Source: Bacteroides intestinalis DSM 17393 (GTDB lineage Bacteria > Bacteroidota > Bacteroidia > Bacteroidales > Bacteroidaceae). From it: DNA of 64,000 nt. The position numbers and the translations under genes were made by a program. Positions 45,183 to 53,686 of the stretch are shown here, one piece after another. The notes under the pieces are model-generated. The model was not told the origin of the DNA, ran no database searches, and saw only the letters and a list, made by a program, of their open reading frames with translations. Location of the stretch: assembly GCF_000172175.1 (NCBI RefSeq), contig NZ_ABJL02000007.1, forward strand, positions 496,001 through 560,000, read 5' to 3'. Positions within the stretch are counted from its first letter, which is position 1. Every line of letters starts with the position of its first letter.

Positions 45183-45223
45183 GCGTAAAAAGTGTAGCAC
45201 TTTTTACGCTACACTTTTTACGC
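45183..45223. repeat. Perfect 16-bp inverted repeat with two alternative foldings
   Basis: GCGTAAAAAGTGTAGC (45183-45198) is the exact reverse complement of 45208-45223. The left arm can also pair over 11 bp with ACTTTTTACGC (45199-45209). It lies 20 nt upstream of the relic ATPase start and could be a terminator, a regulatory hairpin or the trace of a small mobile element. No gene is present in the rest of 45164-45289. Confidence 0.75.
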
Positions 45224-45289
45224 AATAACTTTCGACTTCTGCAAATGTTTCAGAGTAAATTATGAGAATTAGTGTGAATCTGACTCGTT

Positions 45290-46195
45290 TTATTTAAATA
45301 CCTGCTTCATCGGTCTTCCAATCCAAACTTGCGGTTGTTTCAGTCCGAAGATGTAGGCAATGGTAGAAGCAACGTCATATTGCATCATACTTTCGTGGAA
45401 TTCACCGCTCTTCTTTACATTTTTACCGGAGATGATGAAAGGTGTCTGCATCTCGTTCATAGTTTTGCCGCCATGTCCTTTTTCAATGCCACCGTGGTCG
45501 GCAGTGACGATAAAGATAGTTTCTTTCAGCATGCCGGCATCTTTTACGGCTTGAATAATACGGGCTACATAGGTATCCAGTTCTTTCAGTTTGGCATAAT
45601 ACTCAGGAGTGTCGTGTCCGGCCTGGTGTCCTACGTGGTCAGGATTATCAAAACAGACGGCGAGTAGGGTTGGCTGTTTCTCTTTGATATAAGTTTCCGC
45701 CATTGTGCACAGGGCTTTGGGATGCTTATTGTAATCGGGAGCCTGCGCATAGTGGCTCAAAGAAAGTGTATCCACCAGATATTTGATACCGTCCCATTCG
45801 TACAGGCAACCGATTTCGGCTTCGGGCTGTGCATCGCGCAATAATTGGAAGATAGTGGGGAAAATGCCATGCTGATTGAGTACACGCGAAGGTAATTCGG
45901 GTGTTTTAGATCCCCATTGTGTGTACCCGTGCAGTTCAGGACCGGCTCCCATAAACATGGAAGCCCAGTTGATGGCACTTGAAGAGGGAAGTGCGGACCG
46001 CTTTTCGAGCGTATAGGCTCCGTCAGCCATCAGTTGCTTGATAGTAGGAATATCTGCCTTGGGAACACTATAGGCTCCCCAGCCATCCAAACCGATTAAT
46101 ACGACATGTTTTGCTTTTCCTTTAGCATTACAAGGAGCGGCAACTAACAGCACTGCAAGGATAGAGAGTGCCAATGTGATAGTAAATTTCTTCAT
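45290..46195 (-). CDS. Exported alkaline-phosphatase-superfamily phosphodiesterase
   Basis: This 301-aa protein has a signal peptide ending near CNA. The alkaline phosphatase/nucleotide-pyrophosphatase fold shows metal ligand D37 (LIGLDGWG) and a nucleophile in PSSSAINW (S71-S73; Ser where many relatives have Thr). The remaining metal-site segments are FDNPDHVGHQAGH and VTADHGGIEKGHGG. It should hydrolyse a phosphate mono- or diester in the periplasm; the substrate is unknown. A minus-strand -7 box TAACTTTG lies at 46225-46232. Monocistronic. Confidence 0.88.
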   Translation of the reverse strand: MKKFTITLALSILAVLLVAAPCNAKGKAKHVVLIGLDGWGAYSVPKADIPTIKQLMADGAYTLEKRSALPSSSAINWASMFMGAGPELHGYTQWGSKTPELPSRVLNQHGIFPTIFQLLRDAQPEAEIGCLYEWDGIKYLVDTLSLSHYAQAPDYNKHPKALCTMAETYIKEKQPTLLAVCFDNPDHVGHQAGHDTPEYYAKLKELDTYVARIIQAVKDAGMLKETIFIVTADHGGIEKGHGGKTMNEMQTPFIISGKNVKKSGEFHESMMQYDVASTIAYIFGLKQPQVWIGRPMKQVFK

Positions 46196-46408
46196 GTTTT
46201 TCTACTTTTTACGTTAACTGCCGGCAAAGTTACGGAAATTATTATGCTGTATCTGCCAGTTTTATACGCGAAAGATGCCTCTATTGTCCGTGTATGGTGA
46301 AAAGAATATGCACGATAACTTTTCATGTTTTCAAGTGTTTTAAAATTGATCTTGAAGATTATTATGAATATAATTATTATATTTGCAATAATTTAAAATG
46401 TAATAATC

Positions 46409-47545
46409 ATGAAGAGTGTACAAACAAATCCTTTTGTTATTGGTGCTTATGCTGGCAGTCATTACTTCTGCGATCGTGAAAGAGAAACTGATGAACTGAT
46501 TCAAGACTTGATGAATGGACGCAATGTAGTATTGATTGCCCAGCGGCGTATGGGAAAGACCGGATTAATACTGCATACTTTTCATCAGGAAAAAATCAGT
46601 AAACATTATAATGTTTTCTTTATAGATATCTTTGCAACAGCCTCTATCCGTGAATTTATATATGCTTTCGGCAATGCTATTATTGACCAGTTGAAGCCGC
46701 GTGGCAGGAAATTCCTGGATCAGTTTCTGCAAACCATTACTTCCTTGCGCCCTGCTGTGAAAATAGACGCTTTGACAGGTGAACCCACTTTAGAGATAGG
46801 TCTAAGCGTATCTTCAGTCGATACGACTTTAGATGAAATCTTTGCCTATCTCAATGCTGCTGATAAACCCTGTATTGTTGCTTTTGATGAGTTTCAGCAA
46901 ATAAACCACTATGCCGAAAAAAACATGGAAGCCTTGTTGCGCACGCAGATACAGCATTGTCCGAACGCGCGTTTTATTTTTGCCGGTAGCGAACCGAGTT
47001 TATTGGTCGATATGTTTAATAGTGCCAATCGCCCTTTTTACCAGAGTACCTTTACCTTGCACCTCGAAAGCATACCTTTGGAAAAATATATCGAATTTGT
47101 CAAGATGCATTTCTGTGAGCATGGGAAAGTTGTAGATGCTGCCTTGGTGGAAATAGCTTATCATAGTTTTGAAGGTATTACACTTTACCTGCAAATGCTG
47201 ATGAACGAAGTGTTTTTGCTCACTGAAAAGGGAGGAACTGCTACGGTGGCTTATTTTGAAATTGCTTTGACTTCTCTTATTAGAAAACAAAATTTCATCT
47301 ATCAATCTATTTTTGCCGACTTAACCGAACGCCAGCGCGAAATCATTCGTGCGATAGCTGCTGAAGACATAGCAGTCAATGTAACTTCCGGTGAGTTTGT
47401 GCGAAAGTATCATTTGAAATCACCCAGTTCCGTACAATCTGCCTTGAAAGGGCTTTCCGGTAAAGGAATGGTGAGTAAGACTCTTGATGGATATGTTATT
47501 AATGACCGGTTGCTTAAGTTCTGGGTAAAACGATATTCGGTCTGA
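46409..47545 (+). CDS. AAA ATPase of the archaeal/STAND-like family
   Basis: This 378-aa protein begins NPFVIGAYAGSHYFCDRERE. Walker A is AQRRMGKTG (about 45-52), Walker B is IVAFDEFQQI (about 150-159), and a sensor segment FIFAGSEP follows. A C-terminal winged helix (FVRKYHLKSPSSVQSALKGL) ends with GYVINDRLLKFWVKRY. This is the ATPase_2/DUF234-like family found in many copies in Bacteroidota; the role is unclear, possibly defence- or element-linked. A TATATTTG box lies at 46378-46385. An internally deleted relative sits 1.2 kb upstream on the other strand. Confidence 0.85.
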   Translation: MKSVQTNPFVIGAYAGSHYFCDRERETDELIQDLMNGRNVVLIAQRRMGKTGLILHTFHQEKISKHYNVFFIDIFATASIREFIYAFGNAIIDQLKPRGRKFLDQFLQTITSLRPAVKIDALTGEPTLEIGLSVSSVDTTLDEIFAYLNAADKPCIVAFDEFQQINHYAEKNMEALLRTQIQHCPNARFIFAGSEPSLLVDMFNSANRPFYQSTFTLHLESIPLEKYIEFVKMHFCEHGKVVDAALVEIAYHSFEGITLYLQMLMNEVFLLTEKGGTATVAYFEIALTSLIRKQNFIYQSIFADLTERQREIIRAIAAEDIAVNVTSGEFVRKYHLKSPSSVQSALKGLSGKGMVSKTLDGYVINDRLLKFWVKRYSV

Positions 47546-47610
47546 TGAAGTCCACAGAGGAGAATTTTTTATATCGGGTTCATCAAATGTTGTTTCAGGC
47601 ACTGTTACAG

Positions 47611-48227
47611 TCAGGCGAATGCTGTTGGCTGACAACTTCCGTCGGTACTGCAAAAGCTGAGATAAGCAATCAGTTCATTGTTCTGCTAGTCAGCCGGAAG
47701 TTGCAGTACGGCATGACAACCGGAACGTAGGGCGGCTTCCGTATCGTAAACGGCTGTTTCTTTATTTTTGTTATACACCAGTACATAGCTATATCCGTAT
47801 CTTCTGCATTCCCCATGCCGCTATTGTCCTGCCAGTTAAAGTACATTTGATCCTCATTCTGTGTGGCTGTTCCCTCGAATGCGGGCATTAGGGTTCCTAT
47901 GGAGACCAATGCCCGGTTAAAGTCAATCGAGGTTTCTTTCCCATTGCCCGTCACGGCTCTTTTCAGTGTATAGGACATGGCAGCATTGAATGCGGGCTTT
48001 TCCTGCGTAAATTCCTTATAGCCGATACGAATAAAAGGTTTTATGGCTTTCAGGAAACTGAATGCCGTGGCAAACTTACCTCTCTGTTCCTGCTGTTTCG
48101 GTGTGCGTGGATTACTGACTTTGGCCGCCCGTGCACGTATGTAGTATTTTGATTTCCAGTGAAACCCTACTATCGGTCCCACTTTGCCGGAGAAGCCTCC
48201 GAGTATGCCTTGATTGATAATTCCCAT
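47611..48227 (-). pseudogene. Decayed DUF6266 gene (frameshift plus amber codon)
   Basis: From ATG 48227 the product MGIINQGILGGFSGKVG aligns with the intact copy at 16841-17476. After the tripeptide AMY the frame is lost: the expected residues LVYNKNKETAVYDTEAALRS are found in a second frame. There they run to an in-frame TAG, and then QNNELIAYLSFCSTD continues to TGA at 47611. A frameshift and a nonsense codon in one gene make a sequencing error unlikely. Codons upstream of 48227 are not conserved in the intact copy. Confidence 0.82.
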
Positions 48228-48392
48228 GGTGTCGCATTTTAAATTGGTTATTCTGTTTCTGACGTAAAGGTATACATTTTTATTTCCTTCAGCCAAACGA
48301 TTTTAGCGGTTTGTCTTCATGAATGTGATATTTGCGTCCGTTTGCAGCGATTTGCTTAGTTGGCTATTCTTGCTTGGGATCGATGGCCTAAA

Positions 48393-48500
48393 ATATCTGC
48401 TTCTTATCTGGGATATACTTGCTCCGTATCAAATCCATACTTTCTCCACATAGAAGTACCTCTGAGTGGAGATTGTACGGAGCAAGTATGTCGCAGATAT
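48393..48500. other. Large three-tier hairpin between queH and the DUF6266 relic
   Basis: Three nested perfect helices: ATATCTGC (48393-48400) with GCAGATAT (48493-48500), ATACTTGCTCCGTA (48415-48428) with TACGGAGCAAGTAT (48476-48489), and CTCCAC (48444-48449) with GTGGAG (48466-48471). There is no T run at either edge and no open frame. It could be a structured RNA, a terminator or a relic of a mobile element. Nothing else is seen in 48228-48548. Confidence 0.6.
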
Positions 48501-48548
48501 GTCTTGAGTAAGGTAAAGGGTAAGAGTTTAGAAGTCAATTTTTATTCT

Positions 48549-49139
48549 TCAGTCTGTTTTAGAGGGTTCAAGTCTTCGCATACTGAATTCACAACCGCAA
48601 TATTGCTGGTTATAGAAATCATGCTCTTTGAGAAGCTGGTTTCGTCGGTCTTGTAATCCTCCTTTTCGCCAGTTTTGTTTCCAGAAAGTGGTTCCGGGGT
48701 AAAGGGCGGCGGCTCTACGTCCCGCTTCGTTGATCTGATCGAGGCTTTTCCAGCGGGAAGAGGCAAGGGTAGTGGTGAACAGGGTGAAACCGTGCTTGGA
48801 GGCATAACGGGCAGTTTCAGCCAAACGAAGGTTGAAACATTTCAGGCAACGGCCACCTCGTTCGGGCTCATCCTCCATTCCTTGCATGGAGGTGCGCCAG
48901 AATGAGTAATCGTAGTCGCCATCTATAAAGTCAAGTCCTAACCCCTGAACATAACGGATGGCCTCGGATTTCCGGATTTCATATTCGGTCTGAGGGTAGA
49001 TATTGGGGTTGTAATAAAACACGGTGGGGCGGATGCCGTTAGCAAGCAGGCATTCGATAATGGCAGAAGAACAAGGTGCGCAACAAGAGTGGAGCAGCAC
49101 CTTGTCTTCATGGTTAGGAGTTTGAAGCTTTAACATCAT
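48549..49139 (-). CDS. queH: Epoxyqueuosine reductase QueH
   Basis: This 196-aa enzyme (former DUF208) does the last step of queuosine formation in tRNA. Cysteine ligands of the 4Fe-4S and metal sites are visible: SCCAPC (C19, C20, C23), GGRCLKCF and QYCGCEFS. The YNPNIYP segment and ASSRWKSLDQIN are typical of the family. It lies 24 nt downstream of the DUF5009 gene on the same strand. Confidence 0.95.
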   Translation of the reverse strand: MMLKLQTPNHEDKVLLHSCCAPCSSAIIECLLANGIRPTVFYYNPNIYPQTEYEIRKSEAIRYVQGLGLDFIDGDYDYSFWRTSMQGMEDEPERGGRCLKCFNLRLAETARYASKHGFTLFTTTLASSRWKSLDQINEAGRRAAALYPGTTFWKQNWRKGGLQDRRNQLLKEHDFYNQQYCGCEFSMRRLEPSKTD

Positions 49140-49163
49140 CTTTTCGTCTTTTTAGGTACGTAT

Positions 49164-50360
49164 TTATACCTTCAGTTTTATTTTAGCCTTCACCAGTAGT
49201 CCGGTCAGTTGGACAATGATGAGGGAGAATATGAGTGATCTTAATAAGCCGGGGGCATCTGCATTCAGAAACTCGGGGTAGTGCCAATCCAATAATTGTT
49301 GGGCGGCGTACCATACGTATGGAATGATATAGCACGTCAGCGTAGCGGTTCCCGCAGGTTTGATGATATCGAACCAGGGTGTTTTACCTTTTACATCCGT
49401 CAGCCAATAGAACAGGCCGAACAACGGGAAGAATGCGGCAAGACAATAGAACAGCCAGCTCGGAGTGGCCTGTATCTTTGAGATAATCCAGTGGGGGTGC
49501 GAGCAAAGTGCAGCGATGAGCATGATGACACCTAAGGCACAAAGGATAACAATGAATTTACGCGGATGTTCCCGGTCGGCATATTTCTGCATCAACAGGG
49601 AAGTGAGTACCCCCGACATACCGAATGCATGCAGCGTCCAGTCACTGGGGATGAAAGGCAGAAGGATGATGCGTAAACCATATTCCTGTGGGATCAGGTT
49701 AGAGTGACTGATCACCGCAAGGGGCATGACGACCAGCCATGCTATGACATTTTTGCGCAAACTTTCGCGGGTGAACAGGTAGATACCGGCACACACGACA
49801 TACGTCCAGCCGATAAGTCCCAGAATGCCCCACCAACCTTGATGGAAAGGTTTCCCGTTTAAATCTTTATATAGAACGAGGAATGCCAACAAGGCAATAC
49901 CAAGCACCTTCATTGCGATGAATAGGTACTTTTTTGCCCCTTCAGCCTTCGGATAAACGGCCCAGACCAGGAAAAAGCCGATAACCATCAGGATGCAGAA
50001 CCACTGGTGGGAAATGCCACCTGCTATGCCACCCGAATTAAGTGAAAATAGCCCCATAGCGATGAGTGCCACCGTACGCCAGAAGATATGGGCAATGACC
50101 TGAAGTGTAGTATCTCCTTTTCGGTAACGGTTCTGGATGGCAAAAGAGACAGACATGCCCATGCAAAACAGGAATGCGGGAAAAATGGTGTCGGAGAATC
50201 CCATCATATCTTCGTTGATGTCGGCATGTTCAAGCCAGTGGGGGATGTTCTTCAGACCGGGGATGTCATTCACGAAGAGCATGAGAAACATGGTGAGTGC
50301 GCGGAATACATCAACCGCGGCCACTCGTTGAGGTGCTAAGTTTTTCATTATAGAATACAT
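49164..50360 (-). CDS. DUF5009/HGSNAT-like membrane acyltransferase-type protein
   Basis: This 398-aa protein has about 10-11 transmembrane segments. The N terminus RVAAVDVFRALTMFLMLFVND and the segment GFSDTIFPAFLFCMGMSVSFA are typical of proteins related to heparan-alpha-glucosaminide N-acetyltransferase. In Bacteroides such proteins are thought to modify sugars at the inner membrane, but the substrate is not established. It is divergent from the DUF6377 regulator, with the two -7 boxes forming an inverted pair. Confidence 0.85.
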   Translation of the reverse strand: MYSIMKNLAPQRVAAVDVFRALTMFLMLFVNDIPGLKNIPHWLEHADINEDMMGFSDTIFPAFLFCMGMSVSFAIQNRYRKGDTTLQVIAHIFWRTVALIAMGLFSLNSGGIAGGISHQWFCILMVIGFFLVWAVYPKAEGAKKYLFIAMKVLGIALLAFLVLYKDLNGKPFHQGWWGILGLIGWTYVVCAGIYLFTRESLRKNVIAWLVVMPLAVISHSNLIPQEYGLRIILLPFIPSDWTLHAFGMSGVLTSLLMQKYADREHPRKFIVILCALGVIMLIAALCSHPHWIISKIQATPSWLFYCLAAFFPLFGLFYWLTDVKGKTPWFDIIKPAGTATLTCYIIPYVWYAAQQLLDWHYPEFLNADAPGLLRSLIFSLIIVQLTGLLVKAKIKLKV

Positions 50361-50376
50361 TTGGGGGTTAATGCTG

Positions 50377-50406
50377 CAAATATAGGAAACTAATTTTTTA
50401 TATTTG
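50377..50406. promoter_or_regulatory. Mirror-image divergent -7 boxes; possible leaderless start
   Basis: CAAATATA (50377-50384) and TATATTTG (50399-50406) form a perfect 8-bp inverted pair, 14 nt apart; each is a -7 box facing outwards. The plus-strand box ends only 5 nt before the ATG at 50412, so that mRNA may have almost no leader. The minus-strand box lies 16 nt before its ATG at 50360. Confidence 0.5.
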
Positions 50407-50411
50407 TCCCC

Positions 50412-52004
50412 ATGAAGGTAAAACTGCTGATATTTCTCGGACTGGTTTTAGTAGGCATTCATGGAATGTCTGCTTCGGTGGATATTCCTGCAATGGATAG
50501 ATGGTCTGCTGCCTTGGATGAGGCTATCGGGGCGCATCAGGAATATGTGGCAGTGCGGGAAGCTCGTATTGAAGCTTTGAGGCAGCAATTGTTGCAGACA
50601 GATATGGAGGCGTCGGAGTATTTCCGTCTGAATGGAGAAATGTTTCAGGAATACAAGGCATATATATGCGATTCAGCCCTTCTTTATCTGGGCCGCAATT
50701 TGCGCTGGGCGCAGCGCCACGGTGAACAGGAAACAGTGGATGAAACCCGCATCCGACGGGCGCACCTGATGTCTTCGGCAGGTATGTATAAGGAAGCTTC
50801 TGAGGATTTGGAACAGATAAATCCTTCCGGACTCTCTTCCCGTCTGTTGCCCGATTATTACGAAAATTACCGTCATTTATACGGTGAATTGGGGGCATAT
50901 ACGCAAGATGCTTTCCGTCGTAACCGCTATTATGGTTTGTCTGCCGCTTATGAGGACTCACTGATGCAGGTGCTTTCCCCTGCCTTCGCCCTTTATCCGG
51001 AACGCAGAGAGATGCAGGCAGCTGCTGCCGGTAGGTTAGAGGAAGCTTTGAAGATAAACGATGACCGCTTGGCAAGTGTGCGCCCCGATACTCCGGAGTA
51101 TGCGTTGATAACGTATCACCGTTCTTTGCTGTATCATCGCCTGGGGGACCTGGAGAAAGCAAAATATTATCTGGCTTTGTCCGCTTTGACGGATATCCGC
51201 CTTGCGATTACAGACCATGCCTCCCTGTGGACTTTGGCACAATTGCTCTATGAGGAAGGAGACATCGAACGTGCTTATCGCTATATCCGTTTTTCGTGGA
51301 ATGAAACCAATCATTACAATGCCCGTAGCCGCAGTTTGCAGACAGCCGGCATTCTATCGCTTATAGATCTTACCTATCAGGCTATGCAGGAGAAACAGAA
51401 TGAACGTCTTCGTTTTTATCTCTGGATGATTAGTATTCTATCTCTGCTGTTGGTCGTAGCTGTTGTCTGGATTTACAGGCAGATGAAGCATCTCTCTGTC
51501 GCCCGGGCTCATTTGGAGCAGGCGAATGAACAGTTGCAAATGTCTAATCATATCAAAGAAGAATATATCGGGCGCTTCCTGAAACTCTGTTCTACCTACA
51601 TCGACCGACTGGATGCTTACCGGCGCATGGTAAACAAGAAGCTTATCGGCGGGCAGATGGAAGAACTCCTGAAAATGGTACGTTCACGAGATGTGCTCGA
51701 CACGGATCTGAAAGAATTATATGGGAACTTTGATACGGCTTTCCTGCACCTTTTCCCTGATTTTGTAGGAAAATTCAATGAACTGCTTCAACCGGAAGAG
51801 CGGATCATACTCCGCAAAGGCGAACTTCTGAATACTGAATTACGTATTTTTGCTTTAATCCGATTGGGCATTGACGATAGTTCGCAGATTGCCGAATTTC
51901 TCCGTTACTCCGTCAATACAATCTATAATTACCGCGCCAAAGTGAAAAACAAAGCTTGTGTTTCGCGTGATGACTTTGAAACATGCGTTATGAAGATACG
52001 CTAA
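50412..52004 (+). CDS. DUF6377-type TPR membrane regulator
   Basis: This 530-aa protein has a signal peptide (to about residue 22) and a periplasmic TPR-like region (about 25-330, LITYHRSLLYHRLGDLEKAKYYL). One transmembrane helix lies at about 337-357 (LRFYLWMISILSLLLVVAVVW), followed by a coiled linker. The C-terminal DNA-binding end is ELRIFALIRLGIDDSSQIAEFL, SVNTIYNYRAKVKNKA. It is a one-component membrane regulator of the kind that controls glycan loci in Bacteroides. The GH30-GH5-GH3 enzymes directly downstream are the likely targets. Confidence 0.85.
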   Translation: MKVKLLIFLGLVLVGIHGMSASVDIPAMDRWSAALDEAIGAHQEYVAVREARIEALRQQLLQTDMEASEYFRLNGEMFQEYKAYICDSALLYLGRNLRWAQRHGEQETVDETRIRRAHLMSSAGMYKEASEDLEQINPSGLSSRLLPDYYENYRHLYGELGAYTQDAFRRNRYYGLSAAYEDSLMQVLSPAFALYPERREMQAAAAGRLEEALKINDDRLASVRPDTPEYALITYHRSLLYHRLGDLEKAKYYLALSALTDIRLAITDHASLWTLAQLLYEEGDIERAYRYIRFSWNETNHYNARSRSLQTAGILSLIDLTYQAMQEKQNERLRFYLWMISILSLLLVVAVVWIYRQMKHLSVARAHLEQANEQLQMSNHIKEEYIGRFLKLCSTYIDRLDAYRRMVNKKLIGGQMEELLKMVRSRDVLDTDLKELYGNFDTAFLHLFPDFVGKFNELLQPEERIILRKGELLNTELRIFALIRLGIDDSSQIAEFLRYSVNTIYNYRAKVKNKACVSRDDFETCVMKIR

Positions 52005-52151
52005 GCATACGTCATTACCTTATTTCCTATCCACTTTTTTACTTTCTCTATTGATTTTTATCTGCCTGTTCTTTAGAGGGTTATCTTCGCTGTATATTTC
52101 ATCTTATCCACATATTCATAATGCGGAGGTACGTAATGTCTTTATCTTGCC

Positions 52152-52159
52152 TACCTTTG
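52152..52159 (+). promoter_or_regulatory. Candidate -7 box of the GH30-GH5-GH3 operon
   Basis: TACCTTTG at 52152-52159 lies 31 nt before the GH30 start. No TTTG -33 is found at normal spacing, as expected if the promoter needs an activator such as the DUF6377 protein. Confidence 0.45.
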
Positions 52160-52190
52160 GGGGAGATTAATTAACCCTTGAAAAACATAC

Positions 52191-53666
52191 ATGAATTTGA
52201 AATTACCTCTTTTATTAGGATGCTGTTTGTTGGTTGCTACTACAACCTGTGCCGGGACTTCCGGTTCATTGGGTGAGGATGCTCCGGGAAAAAACAAAGC
52301 GGAAGTTTACATTACGACTGCCGATCGGCAGCAAAGCTTTAACCACATTACTCAAGAGCTTTCCAAAGTCTCTGCATCTGAGTCTGTAATCACTATAAAT
52401 CCTACGGTGCGGTATCAGGAGATGGATGGTTTCGGAGCTGCTGTTACAGGTTCTACCTGCTATAATCTGATGCAGATGACACCGACCGACCGTACGAAAT
52501 TCCTGACTGAAACGTTTTTTGATAAAAATGGGCTGGGATTTAGTTATATCCGCATTTCTATTGGTTGTTCCGACTTTTCACTGAGCGAGTATACCTGTTG
52601 CGATACAAAAGGAATTGAGAATTTCGCTCTGCAAACTGAAGAGAAAGAATATGTAATACCTATTTTAAAAGATATTCTTGCTCTTAATCCCACTATCAAA
52701 ATATTAGGTTCTCCGTGGACATGCCCCAAGTGGATGAAGGTGAATAACCTGGAAGAAAGGAAACCATTTGATTCCTGGACAAGCGGACAATTGAATCCGG
52801 ATTATTATTCTGATTATGCTACTTACTTTGTGAAGTGGATACAGGCATTCCGTGATGAAGGTATTGAAATCTACTCCGTCACTCCACAGAATGAACCGTT
52901 AAATAGGGGTAATTCTGCTTCTTTGTTCATGGGTTGGAAAGAAGAACAAGCTTTTGTCCGCGATGCTCTCGGTCCTGCTTTCAAGGCTGCCGGACTGGAT
53001 ACGAAGATTTATGCTTTCGACCATAATTACAACTATGATAATATGGCCGATCAGCAGGAGTATCCTGTTAGAATGTATGATGATGAAGTGGCTGCTGCTT
53101 TCCTTACCGGAGCTGCTTATCACAACTATGGAGGCAGACGTGAGGAATTGAATAACATTCAGCAGAAACGTCCCGATAAAGAACTTATCTTTACGGAAAC
53201 TTCTATCGGCATGTGGAATGACGGACGCAACCTGGAAAGGCGTTTGATGGAGGATATGCGCGAGGTGGCTCTTGGTACGGTAAACAATTGGTGTAAAGGC
53301 GTCATTGTCTGGAATCTGATGCTGGACGATGAACGTGGACCCTGGCGTGAAGGTGGTTGTAAAACCTGCTACGGAGCTGTTGATATTAATCGTGGGGACT
53401 ATAAGACGATGACTTACAATTCTCATTATTATATTATCGGGCATCTGTCGTCCGTAGTAAAACCGGGTGCAGTTCGTGTGGAAAGTAAAGGTGTTGACGA
53501 GAAAGGATTAATGTACTCTGCATTTGAAAATCCCGATGGAACCGTTGCTTTTGTACTCTTGAATGAGGGAAATGAGGAAACTCGCCTGACTGTAACGGAT
53601 GGAAAGAATTATGTAGATTGTGTGGTGCCTGCCAAAGCAGTAGCCTCTTATCGCTGGAAGAAATAA
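52191..53666 (+). CDS. GH30 family beta-glucanase/glucosylceramidase-like enzyme
   Basis: This 491-aa exported enzyme has a signal peptide with a possible lipobox (TTTC, C20). The catalytic TIM barrel has YQEMDGFGAAVTGS, GSPWTCPKWMK, the acid/base E235 in TPQNEPLN and the nucleophile E336 in FTETSIGMW. A C-terminal beta domain follows (about 410-491). The architecture matches GH30 subfamily 3-like beta-1,6-glucanases and glucosylceramidases. The next genes are GH5 and GH3 on the same strand with short gaps (20 and 27 nt), so a beta-glucan such as a 1,3/1,6-linked type is a reasonable target. Confidence 0.9.
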   Translation: MNLKLPLLLGCCLLVATTTCAGTSGSLGEDAPGKNKAEVYITTADRQQSFNHITQELSKVSASESVITINPTVRYQEMDGFGAAVTGSTCYNLMQMTPTDRTKFLTETFFDKNGLGFSYIRISIGCSDFSLSEYTCCDTKGIENFALQTEEKEYVIPILKDILALNPTIKILGSPWTCPKWMKVNNLEERKPFDSWTSGQLNPDYYSDYATYFVKWIQAFRDEGIEIYSVTPQNEPLNRGNSASLFMGWKEEQAFVRDALGPAFKAAGLDTKIYAFDHNYNYDNMADQQEYPVRMYDDEVAAAFLTGAAYHNYGGRREELNNIQQKRPDKELIFTETSIGMWNDGRNLERRLMEDMREVALGTVNNWCKGVIVWNLMLDDERGPWREGGCKTCYGAVDINRGDYKTMTYNSHYYIIGHLSSVVKPGAVRVESKGVDEKGLMYSAFENPDGTVAFVLLNEGNEETRLTVTDGKNYVDCVVPAKAVASYRWKK

Positions 53667-53686
53667 TCTTATAGTATTAGAATATC

